Below are positions 1 to 8,965 of a stretch of DNA of 41,562 nucleotides, in pieces. Positions within the stretch are counted from its first letter, which is position 1. Every line of letters begins with the position of its first letter. Both the position numbers and the translations under genes were made by a program. The notes beneath the pieces are model-generated. The model was given only the letters and a program-made list of their open reading frames with translations. It did no database searches and was not told the origin of the DNA. Source of the DNA: Thermoleophilia bacterium (GTDB lineage Bacteria > Actinomycetota > Thermoleophilia > Gaiellales > Gaiellaceae); contig JACVRR010000008.1 in NCBI GenBank assembly GCA_014534345.1, positions 1 to 41,562 on the forward strand, written 5' to 3'.

Positions 1-1
1 C

Positions 2-604
2 GACTCGCCCTTCACCCGCTACCCGGCGTACCGCGGCTCCCTGGACGAGATCGCCGGCATCCTCCACGTGCGCGACCTCTTCTCGGCGCTCAACGACCGC
101 GGGCTGGCCAACGTGCGCGTCGAGGAGCTGCTGCGGCCGCCGTACGTCGTCCCCGAGACGAAGGACCTCGCCTCGCTGCTCGCCGACTTCCGCCGTACGA
201 AGCAGCACATCGCGATCGTGGTCGACGAGTACGGCGCGACGCAGGGAATCGTCACCCTCGAGGACCTGCTGGAGGAGATCGTCGGCGAGATCGAGGACGA
301 GTTCGACCTCCCCGACGAGTCGGTCGAGCGCGTGGACGAGCGCACGATCCGGATCGACGGCACCTTCCCGATCGACGACTTCAACGAGCAGTTCGGGACG
401 ACGCTGCCGGTCGAGGACTACCACACCGTCGCCGGGTTCGTGTTCGGCGCCCTCGGGCGCGCCGCCGAGCGGGGCGACGAGGTCGAGCACGACGGCCTCG
501 CCTTTCGGGTGCTGGCCGTCGAGGGCTCGCGGATCGAGCGGCTGCAGGTCGAGTTCCGCGACGGCCACCCGACCGTCGGGCTCGCGCGGCCGGCGGAGCG
601 CTGA
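2..604 (+). CDS. CBS/CorC-domain membrane protein, C-terminal part (partial)
   Basis: The gene enters from the left edge: the frame is open from base 2 and continues to TGA at 602-604. The visible 200 residues begin with the typical end of a first CBS repeat (TRYPAYRGSLDEIAGILHVR), followed by a second CBS motif around 'HIAIVVDEYGATQGIVTLED' and the acidic stretch 'EEIVGEIEDEFD'. The rest is a CorC/HlyC domain (roughly the last 80 residues: 'IRIDGTFPIDDFNEQFG'). This is the cytoplasmic half of the hemolysin C/CorC/CNNM family, proteins with an N-terminal DUF21 membrane domain linked to Mg2+/Co2+ transport. The membrane part would lie upstream of the window. Family assignment is firm; the transported ion is not established. 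Confidence 0.9.
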   Translation, partial: DSPFTRYPAYRGSLDEIAGILHVRDLFSALNDRGLANVRVEELLRPPYVVPETKDLASLLADFRRTKQHIAIVVDEYGATQGIVTLEDLLEEIVGEIEDEFDLPDESVERVDERTIRIDGTFPIDDFNEQFGTTLPVEDYHTVAGFVFGALGRAAERGDEVEHDGLAFRVLAVEGSRIERLQVEFRDGHPTVGLARPAER

Positions 605-623
605 AGCGGGCCTGGCCCTGGGA

Positions 624-1220
624 CTACCGCTCGCCGTGCGGCGCGAGTGCGCGCTCGAGCGCGCGCCGCGCGCCGCGGAGCACGGGCTCCCCGTGGGAGA
701 CGAGCACGAGCTCCGGCGGGACGTCGAGCAGGGGGCGCAGCGACGCGCGGAGGTCGTCGTGCGTCCGCTTGCCGAGCCAGCCCTCGGGACACAGCCGCAG
801 CGGGTCCCGCGTCGCGTGCGGCTTCGCGCCCGCGCCGAGGAGGACGTCGCCGACGACGACCGCGCGTTGCCGCGGCAGGCGGAAGACGAGCTCCGCCGCG
901 CGCGCCGTCTGGATCGCCTCGATGCCGCCGGGCAGCGCGTCTCCGCCGCGCACCGCGTCGGTGACCTCGATCCCGCGGTTGCGGAGCGGCGTCGCCGAGC
1001 GCGCGGGCGCCCACACGCGCGCGCGACCGAGTTGCGGCGTCGAGCGGGCATGCCAGTAGACCGTCAACAGCACGTGGTCGGCCTCGAGCTCGGGCGGCGG
1101 AGCGAGCGGGTCGATCACGACCAGGCCGTCCTCGGTCTCCACGGCGGCGCTCGCGACCTGCTCGTCCCAGTCCGGGTGGTGGGCGGTCCAGCGGCGGAGA
1201 CCCGGGGCCAGCTCCTCCAC
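624..1220 (-). CDS. Metallo-beta-lactamase-like protein, third unit of an in-frame tandem
   Basis: 198 aa, GTG start immediately after the TAG that ends the preceding fragment, with no spacer base. The N-terminus (MEELAPGLRRWTAHHPDWDE) parallels the paralogue at 1377-1958, as do 'DGLVVIDPLAPP', 'VVVGDVLLGAG' and the C-terminal 'ELVLVSHGEPVLRGARRALE'. These resemble the strands and the GD and SHG landmarks of the metallo-beta-lactamase fold, but the canonical HxHxDH zinc motif is absent ('TVYWHARSTPQ' stands in its place), so hydrolase activity is doubtful. It shares a continuous reading frame with the two units upstream, suggesting duplication by unequal crossing-over. Substrate and role unknown. 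Confidence 0.7.
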   Translation of the reverse strand: MEELAPGLRRWTAHHPDWDEQVASAAVETEDGLVVIDPLAPPPELEADHVLLTVYWHARSTPQLGRARVWAPARSATPLRNRGIEVTDAVRGGDALPGGIEAIQTARAAELVFRLPRQRAVVVGDVLLGAGAKPHATRDPLRLCPEGWLGKRTHDDLRASLRPLLDVPPELVLVSHGEPVLRGARRALERALAPHGER

Positions 1221-1376
1221 CTACGCCTCCAGCGCCGCGCGCAGCGCCTCGCGTGCGCCCTCGGTGACCGGGTCGCCGTGGCCGACGAGCACGAGCTCCA
1301 GCGGGAGCGCCAGCAGCGGGCGCAGCCGCTCGAGCGCGTCGGCCGGCTCCACCCCGGGCGGTCGGAGCTCGTCCAC
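1221..1376 (-). pseudogene. Internally deleted MBL-like paralogue (51 codons)
   Basis: A short reading frame that starts with GTG directly after the TGA of the upstream paralogue and ends in TAG directly before the GTG of the downstream one. Its first residues (VDELRPPG) match the family N-terminus, and after about ten more residues it jumps to the family C-terminus (LRPLLALPLELVLVGHGDPV, then ALRAALEA). About 140 residues of the middle are missing. It looks like the product of an internal deletion in a tandem array. It may still be translated through stop-start coupling, but a folded MBL domain is impossible. Confidence 0.65.
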
Positions 1377-1958
1377 TCAGGCCTCCAGCGCCCGCGCGAT
1401 CGCCGCGCGGCCGCCCGCGAGCACGGGCGCGCCGTGCGAGACGAGCACGAGCTCGACCGGCAGCTCGAGCAGGCGTCGCAGGTCGGCCCGGAGCTCCTCG
1501 CCGGTCAGACCGTTCCGCAGGTAGGCGAGCCACGAGTCGGGGCAGACGCGCAGGCCGCCGGCGCCGAACGCGAGCAGCCGGTCGCCGGGCACCAGGGCGC
1601 CGTGCTCGGGGAGCCAGAACATCGTCTCGCCCGCGCGCTCGAAGGCGATCGGCTCCACGCCCGGCGGGATCGTCTCGACCGCGCCGTACCGGTCGACGGC
1701 CTCGGCGCGGCTCCGCTCGTGGAAGAGGATCGTCACGAGCACGTGCACCGGCTTCGCCTGCCGCTCGACCAGGTCGTCGAGCGCGGCCCAGTCCTCGACC
1801 AGCGGGTCGACGAGGACGAAGGCGTCGCGGGCGGCGTACGCGACGCAGCCCACGTCGGGCGGCCAGTCGCCGGGGCTGCCCGGTTCGTGCTCGGGCTCCC
1901 ACGCGGGATGGCGAGCCGTCCAGCGCCAGAGTCCGGGTCGCAGCTCGACAACGTCCAT
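1377..1958 (-). CDS. Metallo-beta-lactamase-like protein, first unit of the tandem
   Basis: 193 aa from an ATG that overlaps the divergent xylulokinase ATG by two bases (CATG). Landmarks are 'MDVVELRPGLWRWTARHPAW', 'DAFVLVDPLVED', 'HVLVTILFHERSRAEAV', 'HGALVPGDRLLAFGAGG' and 'ELVLVSHGAPVLAGG'. The fold resembles metallo-beta-lactamases, but the HxHxDH zinc-binding motif is reduced to FHERS, so metal binding is probably lost or altered. A TAGGGT box lies 8 bases before the ATG on the minus strand, inside the xylulokinase gene. The other two units follow in the same frame. Function unknown; a thioesterase- or glyoxalase-like ancestor is possible. Confidence 0.7.
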   Translation of the reverse strand: MDVVELRPGLWRWTARHPAWEPEHEPGSPGDWPPDVGCVAYAARDAFVLVDPLVEDWAALDDLVERQAKPVHVLVTILFHERSRAEAVDRYGAVETIPPGVEPIAFERAGETMFWLPEHGALVPGDRLLAFGAGGLRVCPDSWLAYLRNGLTGEELRADLRRLLELPVELVLVSHGAPVLAGGRAAIARALEA

Positions 1959-3390
1959 GGCGGCTGACCCTACCTTCGTCGGACTCGACGTCGGCACGAC
2001 CGGCGTCAAGGCGCTCGCGGTGTCGGGGCGGGGCGACGTGGTCGCGCGCGCCGAGGAGGCGTACGCGCTCTCGACGCCGCGCCCGGGCTGGGCCGAGCAG
2101 GATCCGGAGGACTGGTGGCGCGCCTGCGAGCGCGCGCTGGCGCGGGTCGGCGCGAGCGCCACCGCGATCGGCCTCTCGGGGCAGATGCACGGTCTCGTCG
2201 TCCTCGACGGGGACGGTCGCGTCCTGCGGCCCGCGATCCTCTGGAACGACCAGCGGACGGGCGCGGAGTGCGAGGAGATCGAGCGGCGCGTCGGGCGCGA
2301 GCGGCTCGTCGCCCTGACGGGGAACCGCGCGCTGACCGGCTTCACCGCGCCGAAGCTGCTGTGGCTGCGCGAGCACGAGCCCGAGACGTACGCGCGGGTC
2401 GCGCACGTGCTGCTGCCGAAGGACTTCGTCCGTCTCCGCCTCACCGGCGCGCGCGCGAGCGACGTGGCCGACGCGTCCGGGACGCTCCTGTTCGACGTCG
2501 CAGGCCGCCGCTGGAGCGACGAGGTGCTCGCGGCGCTGGAGCTGCCGCGCGCATGGCTGCCGACCGTCCACGAGTCGCCCGCGGTCTCGGGAGCGACCGG
2601 CGCGGGCGTGCCGGTGGCCGCGGGCGCCGGCGACCAGGCGGCCGGCGCGCTCGGCGTCGGCGTCGACCGGCCCGGCCCGGTCTCGGTCGCGCTCGGCACC
2701 TCGGGCGTCGTGTTCGCGGCGCTGCCGCGCTTCGCGGCCGACTCCGCCGCCCGGGTGCACGCCTTCTGCCACGCGGTGCCCGGGCGCTGGCACGCGATGG
2801 GAGTGATGCTGTCGGCGGCCGGCTCGCTCGCCTGGCTCCACGACGCGCTCGCCGCCCCCTACGACGAGCTGCTCGCCGAGGCGGCAGCGTGGCCGCCGGG
2901 GGCGGAGGGCGTCGCCTTCGCCCCCTACCTGGCGGGGGAGCGCACGCCGCACGCCGACCCGGAGGCGCGCGGCGCGTTCGTCGGGCTGTCCCTGCGGCAC
3001 GACCGTGGCGCGCTCGTCCGGGCCGTTCTCGAGGGCGTCGCCTTCGGCCTCCGCGACTCGCTCGACCTGCTGCGCGAGCTCGGGGTCGAGGCGTCGGTGG
3101 GCCGGGTCTCGGGCGGAGGCGCGCGCAGCGAGCTGTGGCTGCGGATCGTCGCCTCCGTCCTCGGCATCCCGCTCGAGCGCACGGTCGCAGACGAGGGCGC
3201 GGCGTACGGCGCCGCGCTGCTCGCGGGTGTCGCCGGCGGCGCGTTCGGAAGCGTCGAGGAGGCGGTCGCGCGCTGCGTGCGCGTGCGGGCGACGGTCGAG
3301 CCCGATCGCGAGTGGCAGCGCGCGTACGACGAGCTGTACGGCCGGTTTCGCTCGCTGTACGGGGCGCTCCGTCCGCTGCAGCGGGCGTGA
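1957..3390 (+). CDS. xylB: Xylulokinase (FGGY carbohydrate kinase)
   Basis: 477 aa, the normal length for XylB. FGGY kinases phosphorylate a sugar with ATP; xylulokinase makes D-xylulose 5-phosphate for the pentose phosphate pathway. Visible motifs are the N-terminal phosphate loop 'FVGLDVGTTGVKALAVSG', 'AIGLSGQMHGLVVLD' (typical of XylB), 'RPAILWNDQRTGAECEEIE', the central 'AAGAGDQAAGALGVGV' and the C-terminal FGGY-type 'VSGGGARSELWLRIVASVL'. No other pentose genes are adjacent, so the exact sugar is inferred from the MHG motif. There is no start codon upstream in frame, so the ATG sharing bases with the divergent gene is probably correct. It converges with the lipoprotein gene, with 3 bases between the stops. 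Confidence 0.88.
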   Translation: MAADPTFVGLDVGTTGVKALAVSGRGDVVARAEEAYALSTPRPGWAEQDPEDWWRACERALARVGASATAIGLSGQMHGLVVLDGDGRVLRPAILWNDQRTGAECEEIERRVGRERLVALTGNRALTGFTAPKLLWLREHEPETYARVAHVLLPKDFVRLRLTGARASDVADASGTLLFDVAGRRWSDEVLAALELPRAWLPTVHESPAVSGATGAGVPVAAGAGDQAAGALGVGVDRPGPVSVALGTSGVVFAALPRFAADSAARVHAFCHAVPGRWHAMGVMLSAAGSLAWLHDALAAPYDELLAEAAAWPPGAEGVAFAPYLAGERTPHADPEARGAFVGLSLRHDRGALVRAVLEGVAFGLRDSLDLLRELGVEASVGRVSGGGARSELWLRIVASVLGIPLERTVADEGAAYGAALLAGVAGGAFGSVEEAVARCVRVRATVEPDREWQRAYDELYGRFRSLYGALRPLQRA

Positions 3391-3393
3391 CGC

Positions 3394-3765
3394 TCAGCCG
3401 ATCCGCAGGACGGCGTCCGCGGGGATCTGGGCGTGCGCCGGCGGGTGCTCGATTCTCCCCCGCAGGGTGATCGGGCGCTCCGACCACGCGACGCCGCTCG
3501 CCCGGCGGAGGTCGTGACGGCCCGGGGGCAGCTCCTCGACGACGAGCGAGGGCCGGCCGCACTGCGGCGGGTGCGACTCCGCGAGCGCCGAGCACAGCCG
3601 CGGGGTCGCCGCGTCCAGGAGGAGGAAGCCGCTGACGACGACCAGCTCGTCGCCGTCGGCCTCGAGCGCGTCCTCGATCGAGAGCGGCGCCTCCGGCGAG
3701 CCCGTGCCGCCGTCCGTGCCGCAGCCGGCGAGCACGAGCGCGAGCGCGACGACGAGCAGCCGCAC
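3394..3765 (-). CDS. Small lipoprotein at the end of the cysteine operon
   Basis: 123 aa from a GTG start. The N-terminus MRLLVVALALVLAGC is a clear type II signal peptide with lipobox LAGC (Cys15), so the protein is expected to be lipid-anchored outside the membrane. The mature part is about 108 aa, with two further cysteines ('RLCSALAESHPPQCG') that could form a disulfide, and a beta-rich pattern ending 'ITLRGRIEHPP...ADAVLRIG' that recalls an OB-like fold. It begins 7 bases after the stop of the JAMM protease gene and is probably cotranscribed. I do not recognise the family, and a link to sulfur metabolism rests only on position. Confidence 0.75.
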   Translation of the reverse strand: MRLLVVALALVLAGCGTDGGTGSPEAPLSIEDALEADGDELVVVSGFLLLDAATPRLCSALAESHPPQCGRPSLVVEELPPGRHDLRRASGVAWSERPITLRGRIEHPPAHAQIPADAVLRIG

Positions 3766-3772
3766 GCCGTCC

Positions 3773-4162
3773 CTACGCCGCCGCCGGCTCGACCGTCACG
3801 GCGAGCGCGCGCATGCCGTCGGCGCCGATCAGCCACGCGGCCAGCTCGTCGCCCGCGAGCGAGTAGATCACGTACGGCCGCGCCTCCCAGAGGCCGACGT
3901 TCTCGACGTCCGTCCGCGAGGGGCGCGGCGGCGAGGCGACGTGCGAGTGGACGACCGCGAGCTCGAACCCCTCGTCCTCGAGGAACCACGTCTCCGGGTC
4001 GACCTCCAGCTCGAACCGGTACGGCGACGCGGCCGCGTTTCGCCCGGCGACGTACCGCTCCGCCCGCCCGTCGCGCAGCAGCAGCAGCCCGCACGACTCG
4101 TTCGGCGCCTCGGCGCGCGCGTGCTCGGCGACCGCCCGCCGGACGTGCGCGGGGATCACCAC
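3773..4162 (-). CDS. mec: JAMM/MPN+ metalloprotease, Mec-like (CysO-cysteine peptidase)
   Basis: 129 aa, close to the size of Mycobacterium tuberculosis Mec. It carries an intact JAMM zinc motif: Glu22 in 'PNESCGLLLLRDG', then His72-Ser-His74 followed after seven residues by Ser82 and Asp85 ('HSHVASPPRPSRTD'). In the mycobacterial system Mec cleaves cysteine from the CysO C-terminus after CysM has added it. The gene overlaps the end of cysM by 7 bp and the carrier gene lies one gene upstream, so the same role is likely. It may also trim the unusual C-terminal extension of the carrier encoded here. Start is GTG 4162; GTG 4159 is a close alternative. Confidence 0.88.
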   Translation of the reverse strand: MVIPAHVRRAVAEHARAEAPNESCGLLLLRDGRAERYVAGRNAAASPYRFELEVDPETWFLEDEGFELAVVHSHVASPPRPSRTDVENVGLWEARPYVIYSLAGDELAAWLIGADGMRALAVTVEPAAA

Positions 4163-5094
4163 CAGACGTGGCGCTCCATCGCCTCTGCGACGTCGGGTGC
4201 CTCCCAGAAGTCCGCCGACAGGTACTTCCAGCCTCCGTCGGCGAGGATGCAGACGACGACGCCCTCGTCCAGCTCCTCGGCCAGGCGGCGGGCGACGTGC
4301 ACGACGGCGCCGGACGAGACGCCGGCGAAGATCCCCGCGGCGTCGAGCAGCGCGCGCACCCCGGCGACCGACTCCTCGTTGGAGACCAGCAGCTTGCGGT
4401 CGAGCTTCCCCACGTCGAGGATCGGCGGAACGTACCCGTCGGCGAGCGAGCGCAGACCCATCACGGGGTCGCCCGGGAGCGGCTCGGCGGCGGCGACGAC
4501 CAGCTCGGGGAACGCCTCGCGGAGGCGCTCGCCGGCGCCCATCAGCGTTCCGCCCGTTCCGAGGCCGGCGACCAGGGCGTCGACCCGGTCGAGCGCGGCG
4601 GCGATCTCGGCGCCCGTCCCGTCGTAGTGGGCGCGGACGTTGGCCTCGTTCGCGTACTGGAACGGCATGAAGTAGCGCGGGTCGCGCTCGGCCAGCTCGA
4701 GCGCGAGCCGGACCGCGCCGTTCGAGCCCTCGCCGGCGGGCGACTCGACGATGCGGGCGCCGAACAGGCGGAGCAGCCGTCTGCGCTCCTCGGTCGCGTT
4801 CTCGGGCAGCACGCAGGTCAGCCGGTAGCCGCGCAGCTTGGCGACGAGCGCCAGCGCGATCCCGGTGTTACCGCTGGTCGGTTCGAGCAGCTCGCGGCCG
4901 GGCGCGAGCTCGCCCGACGCCTCGGCCGCCTCGATCATCGCGCGCGCGACCCGGTCCTTGATCGAGCCGGTTGGGTTCTGGCCCTCGAGCTTCGCGTACA
5001 GGCGGACGGCGGGCTTCGGCGCGAGCCGTGGCAGCTCGACCAGCGGCGTGTCTCCGACGAGGTCGAGCAGGGAGGTGTGCGTTGTCAGCGCCAC
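4156..5094 (-). CDS. cysM: Cysteine synthase CysM, probably CysO-thiocarboxylate dependent
   Basis: 312 aa from GTG 5094, giving the standard N-terminus 'TTHTSLLDLVGDTPLVELP'. It is a PLP-dependent fold-type II enzyme: the Schiff-base lysine sits in 'EGQNPTGSIKDRVARAM', the substrate loop in 'EPTSGNTGIALAL', and the PLP phosphate loop in 'GLGTGGTLMGAG'. 'GLRSLADGYVPPILD' aligns with the mycobacterial CysM segment holding the arginine that selects O-phosphoserine. Together with the neighbouring carrier, activating enzyme and JAMM protease this suggests O-phosphoserine plus CysO-thiocarboxylate as substrates, an inference. An upstream ATG at 5172 would add 26 unconserved residues and overlap the carrier gene by 56 bp, so I reject it. 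Confidence 0.9.
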   Translation of the reverse strand: MALTTHTSLLDLVGDTPLVELPRLAPKPAVRLYAKLEGQNPTGSIKDRVARAMIEAAEASGELAPGRELLEPTSGNTGIALALVAKLRGYRLTCVLPENATEERRRLLRLFGARIVESPAGEGSNGAVRLALELAERDPRYFMPFQYANEANVRAHYDGTGAEIAAALDRVDALVAGLGTGGTLMGAGERLREAFPELVVAAAEPLPGDPVMGLRSLADGYVPPILDVGKLDRKLLVSNEESVAGVRALLDAAGIFAGVSSGAVVHVARRLAEELDEGVVVCILADGGWKYLSADFWEAPDVAEAMERHVWW

Positions 5095-5116
5095 CCGAGC
5101 GAAGCGATCGGTCTCC

Positions 5117-5448
5117 CTAGGCCGCCGGAGATGCGCCGGCGTCTCCGGCGCCAGCACGGAAGGAGGCAGCATTTCCGGCGGGAGACCCGCCGGCCATGGC
5201 CGGGAGGAGGATGACGCTGCTCTCCCCGCGCACGGGCGTCTCCAGGCCCTCGCGCGTGCGCACGTCCTCGCCCTCGACGTAGACGTTCACGAAGGGCGCG
5301 ACCTCGTCGCCCTCCCAGACGCGGTCGCGCAGGGCGGGGAAGCGAGCGGTGAGGTCCTCGAGCAGCTCGCGGACGTTCGCGCCCTCGGCGTCGACCTCGC
5401 GCGCGCCGCCCGTCTCGTCGCGCAGGGTGGGCGGGATGCGGACGCGGG

Positions 5449-5452
<4 letters not shown>
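5117..5452 (-). CDS. cysO: CysO/MoaD/ThiS-like sulfur carrier with C-terminal extension
   Basis: 111 aa from GTG 5452, which overlaps the moeZ stop (GTGA). Residues 1-89 form a ubiquitin-like sulfur carrier: 'TRVRIPPTLRDETGGAREV', 'FVNVYVEGEDVRTREGLET' and the end 'SSVILLPAMAGG', where the diglycine would be thiocarboxylated. In mycobacterial CysO the chain ends at this Gly-Gly. Here 22 more residues follow (SPAGNAASFRAGAGDAGASPAA) before TAG. Extra residues after the diglycine are known in other carriers (for example HcyS, QbsE) and are removed by a partner JAMM protease, so the Mec-like enzyme downstream may mature this protein. The tail is encoded across two strong DNA hairpins. Confidence 0.85.
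5119..5146. repeat. Imperfect hairpin in the tail of cysO
   Basis: The stretch GCCGGAGATGC is followed, after a short loop, by GCGTCTCCGGC, giving an 11-bp stem with one T:G pair. It lies just before the cysO stop codon on the minus strand and between cysO and cysM. It could slow or attenuate transcription into cysM, or be the trace of a small palindromic insertion that extended the carrier. Confidence 0.5.
5175..5193. repeat. 8-bp hairpin over the Gly-Gly codons of cysO
   Basis: CCGGCGGG, loop AGA, CCCGCCGG: a perfect 8-bp stem with a 3-base loop. It spans the diglycine codons and the first codons of the C-terminal extension of the sulfur carrier. It is present in DNA and in the cysO mRNA. 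Function unknown. Confidence 0.5.
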
Positions 5453-6648
<1,196 letters not shown>

Positions 6649-6705
6649 TGGTTTCGAAAAGATAGCTAGAGCGTGGGGGGAGCGGGCTCCCTCGACGCAC
6701 CTCAC

Positions 6706-6732
6706 CACGGGGGAACCGATGGTTCCCCCGTG
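6706..6732. repeat. Palindrome family, copy 1
   Basis: CACGGGGGAACC, loop GAT, then the exact mirror arm: 12 perfect pairs with a 3-base loop, between the divergent moeZ-like and TPR genes. Five other copies lie at 8924, 10646, 10734, 11232 and 15207. Confidence 0.85.
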
Positions 6733-6750
6733 AGGCTACTCTCGGTCCAG

Positions 6751-7728
6751 GTGAGCGCGCGAGCCCGGCTTTTCCTCGTGGTGGCGCTCTCGGCGGTCGC
6801 CGCGTCCGGCGCGGCGGTCGGCGTCGCGCTCCTGCAGCGAGACGACTCGGCTGCGGCGTTCAGCCCACCGTCCGGCGATCCGCCGCTCGTGCTCGCGCTG
6901 GGCGTCCGCACCGACCCGGAGGCGCGCGCGCTCCGGCGGGCGACCGGCCTCTACAACGACGGCCGGCGGCGCGAGGCGGCGCGCGTCTTCGCACGCTACG
7001 ACTCGCTCGAGGCGCGCATCGGGAGCGCGCTCGCCCGCTGGCCCGCGGGGACGCTCGCTGTCCTCCGGGAGCTCGTCCGCGAGTACCCAGACAGCGGGGG
7101 CGCGAGGCTGCACCTCGGGTTCGCGCTCCTCTGGTCGGGGCGGCCCGAGGACGCGGTCGCCGCCTGGCGCGCCGCGCGGCGGGTCGAGCCCGACTCGCCG
7201 TACGCGCTGCGCGCGGAGGACGTCCTGTTCCCGAACGTGTTCCGCGGCCGCCCGCCGTTCGTCCCGAGCTTCGCCGCGCCGCGGCTGCCCGAGCGCCCCC
7301 CCGCCCGTCAGCTCGCCGCGCTCGAACGCGCCGCTCGCGAGGGGGGCGTGCGCGCGAAGCTCTCGTACGGCGTCGCGCTGCAAGCGCTCGAGCGTCCCCT
7401 GTCCGCGCGGCGCCAGTACCAGGCGGCGCTCGCGCTCGCCCCTCGCGATCCGGAGGTGCAGACGGCAGTGGCGGTCGCCTCGTTCGACAAGGCACGACCG
7501 CGGGCGGCGTTCGCCAGCCTCGGCCCGCTGACGCGGACCCACCCGCGTAGCGCGACGGTCCGGTTCCACCTCGGCGTGCTGCTCGCCTGGCTGGGCGATC
7601 GCGACGGCGCGTTGCGCCAGCTCGAGCGAGCTCGCACCCTCGCGCCGCCCGGAAGCCGCCTGTCCGTGGAAGCGAACCGGTTCATCCGTGGTCTAGTGAG
7701 TACGGAGGCTAGTCCAGAACGAGATTAG
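6751..7728 (+). CDS. Membrane-anchored TPR protein
   Basis: About 325 aa. I choose GTG 6751 because the earlier GTG 6730 lies inside the palindrome. The N-terminus '[25 protein letters not shown]' is one transmembrane helix or an uncleaved signal. The rest is helical, with TPR-like segments ('[20 protein letters not shown]', '[20 protein letters not shown]', '[20 protein letters not shown]') separated by acidic and proline-rich linkers. It probably acts as a protein-interaction scaffold on the outer side of the membrane. It ends 104 bases before the chosen rpoD start. No specific family recognised, and the start is uncertain. Confidence 0.75.
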   Translation: MSARARLFLVVALSAVAASGAAVGVALLQRDDSAAAFSPPSGDPPLVLALGVRTDPEARALRRATGLYNDGRRREAARVFARYDSLEARIGSALARWPAGTLAVLRELVREYPDSGGARLHLGFALLWSGRPEDAVAAWRAARRVEPDSPYALRAEDVLFPNVFRGRPPFVPSFAAPRLPERPPARQLAALERAAREGGVRAKLSYGVALQALERPLSARRQYQAALALAPRDPEVQTAVAVASFDKARPRAAFASLGPLTRTHPRSATVRFHLGVLLAWLGDRDGALRQLERARTLAPPGSRLSVEANRFIRGLVSTEASPERD

Positions 7729-7832
7729 GACCTTTTGTGACGAAGATGGGACCTTCGGCCTATGGCGAACTGCCCCTCCCGTCTGCGACAGTGCCGCCTC
7801 TTGGGGAGACGTCCACATCGGGGGATGGACGA

Positions 7833-8921
7833 ATGAGCGCAAGCGACGCGGTGAAGGTTCACGTAGCGAGCCTCGCCGACCTGCTCGAGCTCGAGGAAGC
7901 GAAGGCGCTCGTCGAGACCGCCCAGCAGTCGGGGTCGGTCAACATCGACGAGATCGCCGTCGCCCTCGACGAGCTCGAGGTCGACGCCGGCGTGATCGGC
8001 GACTTCTACGCGGCCCTCGACGAGCTCGACGTCGAGGTCGTGGGGCGCGACGTCGTCGACGAGGTCGACGCCGCCGACCTGGACGCCGACCGCGACGTCT
8101 CGACCGACTCGCTGCAGCTCTTCCTCAAGGACATCGGCAAGGTCGAGCTGCTCACTGCGGCGCAGGAAGTCGAGCTCGCGAAGCGGATCGAGCGCGGCGA
8201 CCACCGCGCCAAGCAGGAGATGGTCGAGGCGAACCTGCGGCTGGTCGTCTCGATCGCGAAGCGCTATCGCAACCAGGGCCTCCCCTTCCTGGATCTGATC
8301 CAGGAGGGAACGATCGGCCTCGTCCGCGCGGCGGAGAAGTTCGACTACCGGAAGGGGTTCAAGTTCTCGACCTATGCGACCTGGTGGATCCGGCAGGCGG
8401 TCGCGCGGGCGCTCGCCGACAAGGGGCGGACGATCCGCATGCCGGTGCACGTGGTCGAGAAGCTGAACAAGATCGTCCGTGCCGAGCGCAAGCTGCGCGC
8501 GGAGCTCGGGCGCGAGCCGACCGCCGGCGAGATCGGGCGGGAGCTCGGCCTGTCGCCCGAGGACGTCGACCAGGTGCGGCGCAGCGCGCAGACGCCAGTG
8601 TCGCTCGAGAAGCCCGTCGGCGACGAGGAAGAGTCCGAGTTCGGGCACTTCATCACCGACGAGACGCAGCCGCTGCCCGAGGAGATCGCCGAGATCAACA
8701 TGCGGAAGGACGCGCTACGGCGCATCCTCGGCACGCTCTCGGTTCGCGAGCGGCGCGTGCTTGAGCTGCGGTACGGGCTCGACGGCCAGCATCCGCGCAC
8801 GCTCGACGAGGTCGGCCGAACGTTCAACGTCACGCGCGAGCGGATCCGCCAGATCGAGAACCAGTGCCTGAAGAAGCTGCGGGCGCTGGCCGACGCGAAC
8901 GCCGTCCGCGACGTCGCCTAG
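7833..8921 (+). CDS. rpoD: Principal RNA polymerase sigma factor (RpoD/SigA)
   Basis: 362 aa from ATG 7833. The N-terminal ~90 residues are an acidic region 1.1-like stretch. Region 1.2 starts near '[20 protein letters not shown]'; region 2 contains '[20 protein letters not shown]' and '[19 protein letters not shown]'; region 3 follows, then region 4 with the helix-turn-helix '[20 protein letters not shown]'. It directs core polymerase to housekeeping promoters. A GTG at 7737 is in frame and has an AGGA box, but the 32 codons between have about 30 percent A/T at third positions, against only a few percent in the gene. That stretch is therefore more likely promoter and leader. A palindrome follows the stop codon directly. 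Confidence 0.93.
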   Translation: MSASDAVKVHVASLADLLELEEAKALVETAQQSGSVNIDEIAVALDELEVDAGVIGDFYAALDELDVEVVGRDVVDEVDAADLDADRDVSTDSLQLFLKDIGKVELLTAAQEVELAKRIERGDHRAKQEMVEANLRLVVSIAKRYRNQGLPFLDLIQEGTIGLVRAAEKFDYRKGFKFSTYATWWIRQAVARALADKGRTIRMPVHVVEKLNKIVRAERKLRAELGREPTAGEIGRELGLSPEDVDQVRRSAQTPVSLEKPVGDEEESEFGHFITDETQPLPEEIAEINMRKDALRRILGTLSVRERRVLELRYGLDGQHPRTLDEVGRTFNVTRERIRQIENQCLKKLRALADANAVRDVA

Positions 8922-8923
8922 CA

Positions 8924-8953
8924 ACGCGGGAGAAACCGCCGGTTCCCCCGCGT
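8924..8953. repeat. Palindrome family, copy 2 (imperfect)
   Basis: ACGCGGGAGAAACC, loop GCC, GGTTCCCCCGCGT: about 12 pairs with one bulge and one mismatch. It begins three bases after the rpoD stop and its last base is the first T of the TACACT box for the HxlR gene, so it may both terminate rpoD and border the next promoter. Confidence 0.75.
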
Positions 8954-8958
8954 ACACT
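8953..8958 (+). promoter_or_regulatory. -10 box TACACT of the HxlR gene
   Basis: TACACT is followed by seven bases and GTG 8966, the spacing expected for a leaderless transcript. The same hexamer precedes both cyclase genes. Confidence 0.6.
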
Positions 8959-8965
8959 TGGTGAC

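Noticed and set aside
418-3000. Very long open frame on the minus strand across 418-3000
   Set aside because: It spans the CBS, MBL and xylB genes, is Arg/Pro/Gly-rich as expected of antisense frames in GC-rich DNA, and has no recognisable domain.
5095-5172. Longer CysM starting at ATG 5172
   Set aside because: The extra 26 residues are unlike any CysM N-terminus and would overlap the carrier gene by 56 bp.
7737-7832. Longer sigma factor starting at GTG 7737
   Set aside because: Third-position A/T is about 30 percent in these 32 codons, unlike coding sequence here; it looks like promoter and leader.
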